Assembly (NCBI GenBank): GCA_900546325.1 | Contig: URCR01000040.1 | Span: forward strand, 1 to 26,760 | Length of the DNA: 26,760 bases | From: an uncultured Lachnospiraceae bacterium | Lineage (GTDB): Bacteria > Bacillota > Clostridia > Lachnospirales > Lachnospiraceae | Direction: 5' to 3' | In this document: positions 14,379 through 22,602 of the stretch, piece after piece | Layout: the number at the start of each line of letters is the position of its first letter | Position numbering within the stretch: the first letter of the stretch is position 1 | Translations under genes and position numbers: made by a program | Notes under the pieces: generated by a model | What the model was told of the DNA's origin: nothing | Databases searched by the model: none | Seen by the model: the letters and a program-made list of their open reading frames with translations, nothing else

Positions 14379-15467
14379 TTATTTGTACTGATTTTCTTTG
14401 ACAAACTTTTCAGCAGCATCGATCGTCGACGGCACTTTTATTTCTCCATCAACAATTTTCTGTTTAATATCATCGATGATCTGAATATCTTTCTCGGATA
14501 CCGGAACCTTACTTTCTTCTAATGTATAGTCCATTCCTTCATCAGAAAGTCCGAGGGACACTGTTGTTCCCACTGCAAGGTCTTCGTCAATGATCGCACT
14601 TTTGGCGATATCATACGCAGCTGTATCAACTCGTTTTAAAATACTTGCAACAATATGCTCCGGATTTATTGTATTCTGATTGGAATTACATCCAATTGCA
14701 TAGAAATCATATTCTTTTGCTGCATCAAAAACTCCCAGTCCTGCTCCTCCGGCTGCATGAAAAATAATATCTGCTCCTTGATTTTTCTGGCTGATCGCAA
14801 TCTCTTTTGCCGTTGTTGTATCCCCAAACGGATTATCTCCTGCCACAAAATCCGAAAGGCATTTTATCTCTGGATTTACATACTGTGCTCCCGCCATATA
14901 GCCGGAATTCCATTTCAAAAGAATCGGTGTTTCCAGTGCTGCAATAAATCCTATCGTATTATTATCCTCTACCCCATATGCTGCTGCATCTTTTTTCATC
15001 AATCCTGCAAGAGCTCCCGCCAGAAAAGCTCCTTCTTCTTCCTTTGCAGCATAATTTACAACATTTTCTGCTTCTAAAGTTCCATCAATAAATGCAAACT
15101 GCTGATCTGGAAATTCAGGAGCTACTTTCGCCAAAGCGTCCGTCTGGTCAAATCCTACGCAAATAATTGCACCATATTCCCCTGAAGATGCCATATCACG
15201 CATCATTAATTCAAACTCTGATACCTGTGCCGGTTCTGCATAGTCAAAATCAATATTCAACTCTTCTTTTGCCTTTTCAAGTCCTTCATAAATCAAGTCA
15301 TTAAACGCTTGATCACCAAGTCCTCCGACACCCAAAATACAGCCTACTTTTCCGGCACTGTCTTTTTCTTCCTTTTTGCTGCCTTCATCTGCGCTCCCAC
15401 AACCTGAAAAGATCACAGATGCGGCCATCATCATTGATAATCCAACTGCCACACTCTTTTTCTTCAT
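14379..15467 (-). CDS. bmpA: BmpA/PnrA-family nucleoside-binding lipoprotein
   Basis: The 362-residue secreted lipoprotein captures nucleosides outside the membrane and delivers them to the transporter encoded downstream. The signal peptide MKKKSVAVGLSMM... ends in a lipobox SVIFSGC with Cys23 as the lipid anchor. The mature part has the Bmp fold: VGCILGVGGLGDQAFNDLIY near its start, then YGAIICVGFDQTDALA and IGFIAALETPIL. I start at 15467, after an AAGGAAG site, because the longer ORF to 15521 would place 18 charged residues before the signal peptide. The gene follows the nucleoside hydrolase at 41 bp. Confidence 0.92.
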   Translation of the reverse strand: MKKKSVAVGLSMMMAASVIFSGCGSADEGSKKEEKDSAGKVGCILGVGGLGDQAFNDLIYEGLEKAKEELNIDFDYAEPAQVSEFELMMRDMASSGEYGAIICVGFDQTDALAKVAPEFPDQQFAFIDGTLEAENVVNYAAKEEEGAFLAGALAGLMKKDAAAYGVEDNNTIGFIAALETPILLKWNSGYMAGAQYVNPEIKCLSDFVAGDNPFGDTTTAKEIAISQKNQGADIIFHAAGGAGLGVFDAAKEYDFYAIGCNSNQNTINPEHIVASILKRVDTAAYDIAKSAIIDEDLAVGTTVSLGLSDEGMDYTLEESKVPVSEKDIQIIDDIKQKIVDGEIKVPSTIDAAEKFVKENQYK

Positions 15468-15508
15468 TTTTTCTTCCTTCCTCTTTTTGTTTTTATCAAA
15501 TGCCTGTA

Positions 15509-16462
15509 CTATTCTCTCCAAAATACAGACATAAGCTCATTGATTGCTCTTTCTGCATCGACTTCCAATGCAAAATTTATATATTCAGCCTCTATCGGCT
15601 TTTCCCGTAAATCTGTTACTATCATTCCCCGGCAATAAGTACCGGAACATTCTACTCTCGCTTTTCTTTTTTGTACTTTCACAATACTTGGAACTACTGC
15701 AGCTACCATTGCCAGCGGATCATGAAGCGGGCAGTTATCCGGTGTGTAATTTTGTACCCTAGACCCGTTCATATAATACTTTAAGGCTTGCTTCATATAT
15801 TCCACTGCCGGTCTACATCTTTCAGAACAGTATGTTTCCATTTGTTCTACATGTTTCTTCGTCAATCTTGTTTTTAAAGTAACATCCAGACCAACAACTG
15901 TAATATCTATTCCCGTAAGGAACACTTGATCACATGCTTCCGGGTCCCCTGCAATATTCGCTTCTGCTACCGGCGATACATTTCCGGGTGCATTTACAGT
16001 ACCTCCCATCATTACAAGATTTTTCACCATTTTAGATATTTCGGGATATTTTTCTACTGCTGCTGCAATGTTTGTAAGTCTTCCGAGGGTTACGATCGTT
16101 AATTCATAAGGATATTTCTGTACCATCTCATAAATAAAATCTTCTGCTTTAATATCTGTCCTATAGGATAATTTCCCTTTCTGCAACAATACATTGCCAA
16201 CTCCGTTTTCTCCATGAATCCATGCAACCGGTCCATCCCAGTTTCCATGCAAAGGCTGATTGGCGCCTACGACAACCGGTATCTCTTTCTGTGTTTTAGA
16301 CAATTCAATAATCCGTACTGTATTTTCTGCTGCCTGCACCGCATCTACATTTCCACAGCTTGTTGTGATTCCAACAATTTCAACCTCTGGATGATTTAAC
16401 GCATACAGAAGCGCAATAGAATCATCTACTCCTGTATCCACATCTATTAACATTTTTACCAT
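15509..16462 (-). CDS. Inosine/uridine-preferring nucleoside hydrolase
   Basis: The 317-residue enzyme cleaves the N-glycosidic bond of nucleosides to free base and ribose. The calcium-binding signature appears at the N-terminus as DVDTGVDD (residues 7-14), where Thr replaces the more common Pro of DTDPGxDD. A central NLVMMGGTVNAPGNVSP segment also fits the IunH family. No signal peptide is seen, so it works in the cytoplasm on nucleosides brought in by the ABC system. The start at 16462 has a GGAGG site 7 nt upstream. It is the first gene of the operon, next to the promoter. Purine versus pyrimidine preference cannot be told from what I see. Confidence 0.92.
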   Translation of the reverse strand: MVKMLIDVDTGVDDSIALLYALNHPEVEIVGITTSCGNVDAVQAAENTVRIIELSKTQKEIPVVVGANQPLHGNWDGPVAWIHGENGVGNVLLQKGKLSYRTDIKAEDFIYEMVQKYPYELTIVTLGRLTNIAAAVEKYPEISKMVKNLVMMGGTVNAPGNVSPVAEANIAGDPEACDQVFLTGIDITVVGLDVTLKTRLTKKHVEQMETYCSERCRPAVEYMKQALKYYMNGSRVQNYTPDNCPLHDPLAMVAAVVPSIVKVQKRKARVECSGTYCRGMIVTDLREKPIEAEYINFALEVDAERAINELMSVFWRE

Positions 16463-16498
16463 TCTATTTCCTCCGAACTTTACTAATTTTCATTTATT

Positions 16499-16566
16499 TG
16501 TCTATATTATACTTTTATTTTAGACATATTTCAATTTATTTGTACTTATTATTATATATTTGTCTA
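16499..16566. promoter_or_regulatory. Array of TGTCTA/TAGACA half-sites, candidate operator
   Basis: Plus-strand TGTCTA occurs at 16499-16504 and 16561-16566. Its inverse TAGACA is at 16521-16526, inside the promoter spacer, and a variant TGTACT is at 16541-16546. Centres are 22, 20 and 20 bp apart, about two DNA turns each. The array straddles minus-10 and minus-35, a place where a repressor would block polymerase. The GntR protein at the end of the operon is the natural candidate ligand. Confidence 0.5.
16506..16534 (-). promoter_or_regulatory. Strong sigma-A promoter of the nucleoside operon
   Basis: TTGAAA (16529-16534) and TATAAT (16506-16511) on the minus strand are 17 bp apart, close to consensus. 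The predicted start of transcription is about 37 nt before the hydrolase ATG. Confidence 0.8.
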
Positions 16567-16623
16567 ACTTATAATTACTGATTTTGCCTGTCTTTCTCTC
16601 TTACAATACCAATTTTTCTTATT

Positions 16624-16650
16624 GAAAAAGGACACGAAAAATCGTGTCCT
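16624..16650 (-). terminator. Terminator of the trpS operon
   Basis: AGGACACGA (16629-16637) pairs with TCGTGTCCT (16642-16650) over a 4-nt loop. On the minus strand TTTTTC follows. It lies 23 bp after the stop of the TPR gene. Confidence 0.85.
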
Positions 16651-16672
16651 GCTTCATTTTCCTTATTCACTT

Positions 16673-19195
16673 CTATCTCTGCTCCCTAACTGATTTTTCT
16701 GCCTGTCCCATATCTCTGTATCCATAGAATTTTGCAGTGCAGCTGATGATCGCTTCCACCATATTTCCCCCGGCCTTTGCATACTCTGCCACAAGCTGTC
16801 CGTAACGGACAAGCGTCTCCATCGAATACGTTTTTAGCTCTCCTCTCAAATACGTTTCAAATGAGATATCGTCCGCCGTATCTTCCGTTGTATGGATGAT
16901 CCGCGCCTGCCCCGACAACTGTGGGTATTCCAACGCCATCTCTTCTCTCCAGCTTACCTGGATAGAGACAATCCCTTCAATCAGCTTTTCCTTATCTTCA
17001 GAAATCTTCGGAAGAGTTTTGGCAATCTTTCTATACTCTTCCGGTACCGTAGACTCCATCATATATGCATATTTTTCCATGACAAGATTGCGCCCTGCAC
17101 TTTCCCCATCGAGAAGATCTCTTTCGTAGGAGAGAAGCAGTTCCTTTCCCCACACGGAAAACTGGCTTTTCCTCATAATGTAAAACGTCTCCCAGTCATC
17201 CTGGCATCCTGCTCTGCCTCCTGTGTTTCTTACATTCTGAAACATTTCCCATTCTAAATGAATGATGGATTCCATAATGTCTGTCTGTTCTCTTTTCATT
17301 CGTTCTCCTGCCTTTAAAATTCTGTCTGTGTGAATTTCCAGAAAATCCTCGCTTCCATATGTCAGCCGCCGTTCACGAAGCTGGCACAAAATCATATCAC
17401 AAATGTTCTCTATCTGACACACAACCGGGTCAGCCCGGTTGATTTCCTGTGCTTCTCCTACAGTTTTCTCATTCTTCCAGTGACAATTTTCCGGACGCTC
17501 TTTTGCCAGCGCCTCAATACGCTTTTGCAGTTCTTCTACTTCCGGAAATTGTCCCATTCCCCGCCACGCCCATTTGTAATAAGGCATGTATTTTCGGTGA
17601 AGCAGATATTCTATATGCACTGCTTCCCGCAAAAATTCCCATAGCGCAAAAGAAGCTGCAGTCGTATCATCGCGGCGCATACAGCGGGCATAATTATACT
17701 GCCCTGCCTGAGCCAGAACTGCCGCCGCAGTTGCAATTTTTTGCAGCCACAGCTGCGACGGCATTCCCCGAAGCAGAAGCTCCCTGATTTGTGAAAATGC
17801 TCCCAAAGGATCTGTAAACACTTCTCCATTTGCAGCCATCGCAAGCTGTTCTTCCCTCGCATCTGCCCATGCCTGAAATACTTTTTCATTCCCTGCTTCT
17901 TCTGGATTTTCCAGTACAGAAAGCAGGTTCCTGCCAAGAAATTTCTCATAGAAACCGGAAATGGTAAATACACCGTCTCTCCCTGATCCGCGGACTGAAG
18001 CACCTCTTCTTTTCTGTCCGTCCATCTCTGATGGAAGTTTCTCGTAGGCCCGTTGAAGTCTGTCTCCAATCCTGTCATAATCTTCCTGCGTCAGCCACAT
18101 GCAGAACGCCGGTCCATAATCATGATCTTCCGAAACTGCATCATCGAATCCAAGACATTCCGATCCTTCCCCGACAAGACCGACAGCGATTCTGTCTTCA
18201 TATTCCGGAAACTGTTCCCGTATCATCTGCTTTCCAAACTGTTCGTAATAGGTACGTGCCAGCTCCATTCCTTTTTTCCGGTCTTTTCCTCTGCCTTTTG
18301 CCATTTTGCTCTCTTCATTTTTCAATGCCTGATACTTTTTTCGGGCATGTGCGGCTTTTTCCCGGAGCACTCCTGCCTCTTTTTCAAATCCCGCCGCCTC
18401 CAGCACAACCGCACAGTTTTCACATGTAACCGCATAGGCATCATTTTCTCCAAATGTATCTAAAATCATTCGGAGTGCTTTTGTATAGCTGTCAACTGCC
18501 TCCTCGTATCTGCCTGCCAGATAATAACCATGTCCGCACGCAGAAAGTGCAGCTGCATAGTGGGGATCTTGTGATCCGCCTGTCTCGTATAACGCCAAGG
18601 CTTTCTCGAGACAGTTTAAACCTTCCTGAACCTGTCCTGTTTTAAAATACAGTTCCGCCAGATTCGTGTAAGTTGCCGCTGTCTCTTCCTCTGCATCCGT
18701 GGTCCGTGAAATGACCCCAAGTGCTTTTTGCAGACAGGCAAGCGCCTTCTCATGAGCGTTTTCCTTCTCATAAGCAAGGCTCATATTGTTGTAAAGCCCG
18801 GCAAATCTCGCATCATCCGAAGGCAGACAGGCAGTATAGATCCGTTCTGCCTCCTGATATTTTTCCAGTGCAGCTTCATATTGTCCTGCCGCCCGCAGTG
18901 CGGTTGCGGCATTGACTAAAGTCGTGCCATGTTCTGCACTTTCTGACATGCCAAGCTGTTTAATCTGTTTCACTGCCCGTAAAGCAGTCTGTATCGCTTC
19001 CTCATGTCTGCTGACACTTCGGTAATACCCAGTCAGCTCATTTAAAAGAATCAGCACCGCTTCCCCTCCGGTTCCCTCCCGCTGTTCCTCTTCTTCTGCC
19101 TGTGTCAGTGCCTCTGTCATAAGCTGCTCTGCCTCCCGGATCTGATTTGCGGCAAACAGCCCATCCAACTGTCTTAAAACTTCCTGTATCTGCAT
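16673..19195 (-). CDS. TPR protein with DUF4037 (nucleotidyltransferase-like) and DUF4125 domains
   Basis: The 840-residue cytoplasmic protein has three parts. Residues 1-280 are tetratricopeptide repeats (for example AAALRAAGQYEAALEKYQEA and YNNMSLAYEKENAHEKALAC). From about 300 a DUF4037 region carries a nucleotidyltransferase-style signature: GEGSECLGF with Gly344-Ser345, then EDHDYG giving Asp357-x-Asp359. The C-terminal 200 residues fit DUF4125 (WETFYIMRKSQFSVW; EGIVSIQVSWREEMALEYPQ). DUF4037 proteins are annotated as putative nucleotidyltransferases; no substrate is known to me. The start has an AAGGAAG site. It sits 16 bp behind trpS with no terminator between, so it shares the tryptophan T-box. 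A TPR-guided nucleotidyl transfer to an unknown partner is an inference. Confidence 0.85.
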   Translation of the reverse strand: MQIQEVLRQLDGLFAANQIREAEQLMTEALTQAEEEEQREGTGGEAVLILLNELTGYYRSVSRHEEAIQTALRAVKQIKQLGMSESAEHGTTLVNAATALRAAGQYEAALEKYQEAERIYTACLPSDDARFAGLYNNMSLAYEKENAHEKALACLQKALGVISRTTDAEEETAATYTNLAELYFKTGQVQEGLNCLEKALALYETGGSQDPHYAAALSACGHGYYLAGRYEEAVDSYTKALRMILDTFGENDAYAVTCENCAVVLEAAGFEKEAGVLREKAAHARKKYQALKNEESKMAKGRGKDRKKGMELARTYYEQFGKQMIREQFPEYEDRIAVGLVGEGSECLGFDDAVSEDHDYGPAFCMWLTQEDYDRIGDRLQRAYEKLPSEMDGQKRRGASVRGSGRDGVFTISGFYEKFLGRNLLSVLENPEEAGNEKVFQAWADAREEQLAMAANGEVFTDPLGAFSQIRELLLRGMPSQLWLQKIATAAAVLAQAGQYNYARCMRRDDTTAASFALWEFLREAVHIEYLLHRKYMPYYKWAWRGMGQFPEVEELQKRIEALAKERPENCHWKNEKTVGEAQEINRADPVVCQIENICDMILCQLRERRLTYGSEDFLEIHTDRILKAGERMKREQTDIMESIIHLEWEMFQNVRNTGGRAGCQDDWETFYIMRKSQFSVWGKELLLSYERDLLDGESAGRNLVMEKYAYMMESTVPEEYRKIAKTLPKISEDKEKLIEGIVSIQVSWREEMALEYPQLSGQARIIHTTEDTADDISFETYLRGELKTYSMETLVRYGQLVAEYAKAGGNMVEAIISCTAKFYGYRDMGQAEKSVREQR

Positions 19196-19211
19196 ACACG
19201 TTCTTCCTTCT

Positions 19212-20219
19212 CTATCGGATTCTGTCCGGGAATCCTACTTTGCGCTGTACTTTTCGCAGCGTCTTTGTTGCAAAATAGTTTGCTTTCTCTGCATTGTTCT
19301 TAATAATTCCATCGATAAATGCCTTATCTTTTTCTAATCTTGCATATTCATCCTGAAGCGGTTTTAACACAGAGACAACCGCCTCTCCGACTGCCGTCTT
19401 AAAGTCGCCGTAACCTTTTCCGTCAAATTCTTTTACGGTCTCATCCGGAGTCTTACCCGTACATGCACTGTAAATATCAATCAGATTCTTCACGCCCGGC
19501 TGCTCTTCACGGTATAAAATCTGTGCCTCAGAATCTGTCACTGCACGTTTGCATTTGCGCATGATCGTATCCGGATCATCCATCAGATAAATACTTGCAT
19601 TTGGATTTTCATCTGATTTTGACATCTTCTTGACCGGATCCTGAAGACTCATGATCTTCGCTCCGACTTTTGCAACATACGGTTCCGGAATTGTAAATAC
19701 ATCTCCATATACTCCGTTGAATCGCTGTGCAATGTCTCTTGTCAGTTCCAGATGCTGCATCTGATCAATTCCTACCGGGACAACGTCTGCCTGGAACAGC
19801 AGAATATCCGCCGCCATCAACACCGGGTAAGTAAACAGTCCTGCGTTGATATTATCCGCATGTTTTGCTGATTTATCCTTGAACTGTGTCATACGGTTCA
19901 ATTCTCCCATATATGTGTAACAATTTAAAATCCATGCAAGTTCCGCATGTCCTGACACATGTGACTGATAGTAAATACAGTTTTTCTCCGGATCAAGTCC
20001 TGCTGCAATATAGAGTGTCAAAAGTGCACGTGCCCGCTTCCGAAGTGTCGCCGGATCCTGCCTTACCGTGATCGAATGCATATCGACCACACTGTAAAAG
20101 CACTCATATTCGTCACTTAATGTCAACCAGTTTTTGAGTGCCCCGAGGTAGTTCCCAAGTGTCAGATTTCCTGTTGCCTGCATTCCGCTGAATAATACTT
20201 TTTTGTCATTGATCATCAT
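19212..20219 (-). CDS. trpS: Tryptophanyl-tRNA synthetase
   Basis: This class I synthetase charges tRNA-Trp with tryptophan. The 335-residue length is normal. The HIGH-equivalent appears as TGNLTLGNYLGA (16-27) and the KMSKS loop as KKMSKSDEN (KMSKS at 198-202). AADILLFQADVVPVGIDQMQ around 140-160 is typical for the tryptophan pocket region. The start could be either of the first two Met codons. A T-box leader with terminator precedes it, so expression rises when tRNA-Trp is uncharged. The TPR/DUF4037 gene is co-transcribed downstream. Confidence 0.96.
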   Translation of the reverse strand: MMINDKKVLFSGMQATGNLTLGNYLGALKNWLTLSDEYECFYSVVDMHSITVRQDPATLRKRARALLTLYIAAGLDPEKNCIYYQSHVSGHAELAWILNCYTYMGELNRMTQFKDKSAKHADNINAGLFTYPVLMAADILLFQADVVPVGIDQMQHLELTRDIAQRFNGVYGDVFTIPEPYVAKVGAKIMSLQDPVKKMSKSDENPNASIYLMDDPDTIMRKCKRAVTDSEAQILYREEQPGVKNLIDIYSACTGKTPDETVKEFDGKGYGDFKTAVGEAVVSVLKPLQDEYARLEKDKAFIDGIIKNNAEKANYFATKTLRKVQRKVGFPDRIR

Positions 20220-20267
20220 CTTTCCCTCCTAAATAAAAATTGCACATAGCATTCCAAAAGAATCCTA

Positions 20268-20565
20268 TCTACAAAAAAACGTCCATAGCCTAAGCTAGGG
20301 ACGTCGGTATTACGTGGTGCCACCCTGATTCATATCTTCCGGCATCGGAATCTCCTCTCCTGTCTGCCATCTATATAACTCTTGTCTCTGTAACGTGAGA
20401 ACACGGCTCCACTACTAAAAGGCCTTTGCCTCTGTTCATTTTGCATCTTCCAAATCCATTCGCTGCCACTTTCCATACCGGCTTCCACCTCCCCGGCTCT
20501 CTGTCATGTTCCATGCCAGTTACTACTTTTGGTCACTGATTTTGTCCGATTAAACTATATGAACT
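20268..20565 (-). promoter_or_regulatory. T-box leader (tRNA-Trp sensing) with terminator
   Basis: The T-box sequence AGGGTGGCACCACG lies at 20313-20326 (minus strand). It is followed by a terminator hairpin (arms ACGTCC and GGACGT, between 20304 and 20279) and a run of seven T. Upstream lies a long stem I region with the AAAGTAGTAAC segment and the GAGCCGGGGAGGTGG...CCGG apical part. A UGG triplet at 20459-20457, in GAATGGATTT, is a good candidate for the Trp specifier; other UGG triplets nearby keep this tentative. Uncharged tRNA-Trp would pair with UGG and with the TGGCA bulge to prevent termination. This accounts for the roughly 400-bp gap between trpS and the phosphatase gene. Confidence 0.92.
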
Positions 20566-20571
20566 ACTGTA

Positions 20572-20600
20572 AGTCTAACATCTGCCCGCACGAAAGTCAA
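20572..20600 (-). promoter_or_regulatory. Promoter of the T-box trpS operon
   Basis: TTGACT (20595-20600) and TAGACT (20572-20577) are 17 bp apart on the minus strand, with an extended TG (TGTTAGACT). Transcription would start near 20565, just before stem I. Confidence 0.7.
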
Positions 20601-20626
20601 GCAGCCCCCTTTTGTTTTCTATATTC

Positions 20627-21259
20627 CTACCAGTCTTCCACCTCATCATCATAATAGATTCTCCCCTCTTCAATTACCTTTGCGGCGCCATCTTTGATTT
20701 CTACAACAGATACCGCACAATTTTTCTGCACACCACTGTCCCAGAACTGCTCCACCCCGATTCCTTTGACTGTATCCAGGATTGCTCTGAGCATTGCTCC
20801 GTGAGTGGACAGCAGAATCGTCTTCTCTTCATATGCTTTGTTTTCACAGAGATCTGTGAGGAAATCTTCTGCTCTTTTGAGCAGTTCCTCAAAACTCTCT
20901 CCCCCCTCAGGAGCCCGGTAGTTCGCCGGATCGTCGTAAAAATAGTGAAACTTTGGATCCGGTACATTCATCTTCTCCCCCTTGCAATAGCACCCTTCAA
21001 AACAGCCAAATCCCATCTCCGCCAATCTCTCATCTTCCAAAAGAGGAATTGCCCTGCCTTCCAACAGGATCTCTGCTGTCTCCTTTGCCCGCTTCAGAGG
21101 ACTTGTGACTGCCAGATCAATCGGAAGATTTCTCAGACTTTCCGCAGTCTTTCTCGCAAGAATTCTTCCAAATGCATTGAGTTCAATATCCGACCTGCCC
21201 TGAAGTTTTCTCTCCTTGTTCCAGTCTGTCTCTCCATGTCTAATCAAATAAAGCTTCAT
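20627..21259 (-). CDS. Histidine phosphatase family protein (phosphoglycerate mutase-like)
   Basis: The 210-residue cytoplasmic enzyme belongs to the branch of the family that uses a phospho-histidine. The N-terminus is MKLYLIRHGETDWN with His8 as the nucleophile. Further conserved parts are the TSPLKRAKETAEIL segment, the acid Glu in this general region, and LSTHGAMLRAIL with the second His. Members include CobC-like and broad-specificity phosphatases as well as phosphoglycerate mutases; the substrate here is uncertain. No terminator is visible between it and the trpS promoter 27 bp downstream, so read-through into the T-box leader is possible. It is divergent from luxS. Confidence 0.9.
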   Translation of the reverse strand: MKLYLIRHGETDWNKERKLQGRSDIELNAFGRILARKTAESLRNLPIDLAVTSPLKRAKETAEILLEGRAIPLLEDERLAEMGFGCFEGCYCKGEKMNVPDPKFHYFYDDPANYRAPEGGESFEELLKRAEDFLTDLCENKAYEEKTILLSTHGAMLRAILDTVKGIGVEQFWDSGVQKNCAVSVVEIKDGAAKVIEEGRIYYDDEVEDW

Positions 21260-21301
21260 TTGCTCACCAAACCTTCCTCTTATGTCTTTCTCTGAAACTT
21301 T

Positions 21302-21310
21302 ATTTTATCA
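21302..21310 (-). promoter_or_regulatory. Possible extended minus-10 for the histidine phosphatase gene
   Basis: TGATAAAAT on the minus strand fits an extended minus-10 (TGnTAAAAT). The best minus-35, TTGTGC, is 19 bp away. It overlaps the divergent luxS promoter region. Confidence 0.3.
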
Positions 21311-21324
21311 TACTTTTTCCTCAC

Positions 21325-21353
21325 TTGCACAAAAAAACAAAAGCATTTATAAT
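21325..21353 (+). promoter_or_regulatory. Sigma-A promoter of luxS
   Basis: TTGCAC (21325-21330) and a consensus TATAAT (21348-21353) are 17 bp apart. The leader to luxS is short, about 20-25 nt. Confidence 0.8.
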
Positions 21354-21381
21354 GAAAGAATCAAACACTGGAGGTAATACA

Positions 21382-21861
21382 ATGGAAAAAATCACAAGTT
21401 TTACAATCGATCATAATAAACTCGTTCCCGGACTCTATGTCTCCCGGAAAGACCATGTAGAAGGAGCAGTGATCACTACTTTTGACATCCGCATGACCAA
21501 CCCAAACGAAGAGCCTGTCATGAACACTGCTGAGATGCACACAATCGAACATCTTGCCGCCACATTTCTCCGCAACCACTCTGTTTACGGCAAAAAGACC
21601 GTCTATTTTGGTCCGATGGGATGCCGCACTGGTTTCTACCTGCTTCTTGCCGGAGATTATCAATCTTCTGACATCGTAGGTCTGATGCGGGAACTTTTTG
21701 CATTTGTTGCAGACTATTATGATGAAGTGCCGGGCGCAAGTGCCAGAGACTGCGGAAATTATCTGGACATGAATCTTCCGATGGCGCGCTTCCTGGCAAG
21801 AAAATATCTGAATGAAGTCCTTACAGATATTCAGGAAGAACAGTTATACTATCCTGAATAA
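21382..21861 (+). CDS. luxS: S-ribosylhomocysteine lyase
   Basis: LuxS converts S-ribosylhomocysteine to homocysteine and DPD, the precursor of autoinducer-2, as part of the activated methyl cycle. The 159-residue length is typical. The metal site HTIEH (53-57) and the catalytic Cys81 in FGPMGCRTGFYL are present. The start at 21382 follows a perfect GGAGGT site 7 nt away; the ORF extends back to 21325 but that part is promoter. It is a monocistronic gene with its own promoter and a nested terminator. No pfs (SAH nucleosidase) gene is in the window. Confidence 0.96.
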   Translation: MEKITSFTIDHNKLVPGLYVSRKDHVEGAVITTFDIRMTNPNEEPVMNTAEMHTIEHLAATFLRNHSVYGKKTVYFGPMGCRTGFYLLLAGDYQSSDIVGLMRELFAFVADYYDEVPGASARDCGNYLDMNLPMARFLARKYLNEVLTDIQEEQLYYPE

Positions 21862-21874
21862 ATTTGTTGAAATT

Positions 21875-21955
21875 AAAACAGACATGTCCTGCCAAAAAAC
21901 TCATTCTTTTTTCATAAACCTGAATGAGTATCCTGACAAGACATGTCTGTTTTTT
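21875..21955. terminator. Nested bidirectional terminator between luxS and the DUF5662 gene
   Basis: AAAACAGACATGTC (21875-21888) pairs perfectly over 14 bp with 21940-21953. An inner stem ACTCATTC (21899-21906) pairs with GAATGAGT (21922-21929). T runs follow on plus (TTTTTT) and A-to-T on minus (GTTTTAATTT), so it can stop both convergent transcripts. Confidence 0.8.
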
Positions 21956-22545
21956 CATGAATCTTTATTGAAGCATCCTTTATCCTCTTTCGATACGACT
22001 TCATGTACCCCTTTGTTCAGTACATTTTCTTTGATATACGAGTATGTCTCGGCCTCTCCCTGTTCTGCGAGCATCACAAGCAATGTCTCCAACAGTTTCT
22101 GAGTGTCCGGATGCATCAGTTTTTCATACCCGCTGCCGCTCTCATAGTATTCCAGTGCACTTCTCTCTGTGTATTGATCTTTTTTATAAACTTTGCAGGC
22201 CGCAATCCGGTCGACAAACATCTCAACGACATATTTTTCCGGCATTTTCATACCGGTCAGACCACTCTCCCCGTCCAGTGCATAATCGATCCAATATTCG
22301 TAGTGGTGCCTGTTTCTCCCTTTATGGTGCAGCCACGCAGAAGAACAGCCTGTCGCCTCCCGCTCGGCGTTGTTGGGACTTCTCGTTCCCTGATAGTATT
22401 TCGCTCCGACTCTGAACTCCGTCCAACTATATTTGGACAGATCATGGAGAATTCCCTGCCGATACAACCCAAGCCGGAAACACTCCTTCATCACCAGTAA
22501 TTTATGATATGTAATCGTACAAAAATGTCTCCATGCATTTCCCAT
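21955..22545 (-). CDS. DUF5662 family protein
   Basis: The 196-residue soluble protein matches the DUF5662 pattern as I remember it: GNAWRHFCTITYHKLLVMK, RQGILHDLSKYSWTEF, then SPNNAERE and AWLHHKGRNRHHYEYW. The His34-Asp35 pair and the later His cluster (73-74, 80-81) look like a metal-dependent HD-type site, but no reaction is established to my knowledge. The start is uncertain: Met codons exist at 22575, 22554 and 22545. I use 22545 because it fits the family N-terminus and follows an AGGG-like site. It is the last gene of the operon with the binding protein, GH13 protein and TraX-like protein. Confidence 0.75.
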   Translation of the reverse strand: MGNAWRHFCTITYHKLLVMKECFRLGLYRQGILHDLSKYSWTEFRVGAKYYQGTRSPNNAEREATGCSSAWLHHKGRNRHHYEYWIDYALDGESGLTGMKMPEKYVVEMFVDRIAACKVYKKDQYTERSALEYYESGSGYEKLMHPDTQKLLETLLVMLAEQGEAETYSYIKENVLNKGVHEVVSKEDKGCFNKDS

Positions 22546-22602
22546 TTTGTTCATCCCTATCTTAACACTTCTCATGATCAAAGCTAAATGTTTTGCAGCA
22601 TA

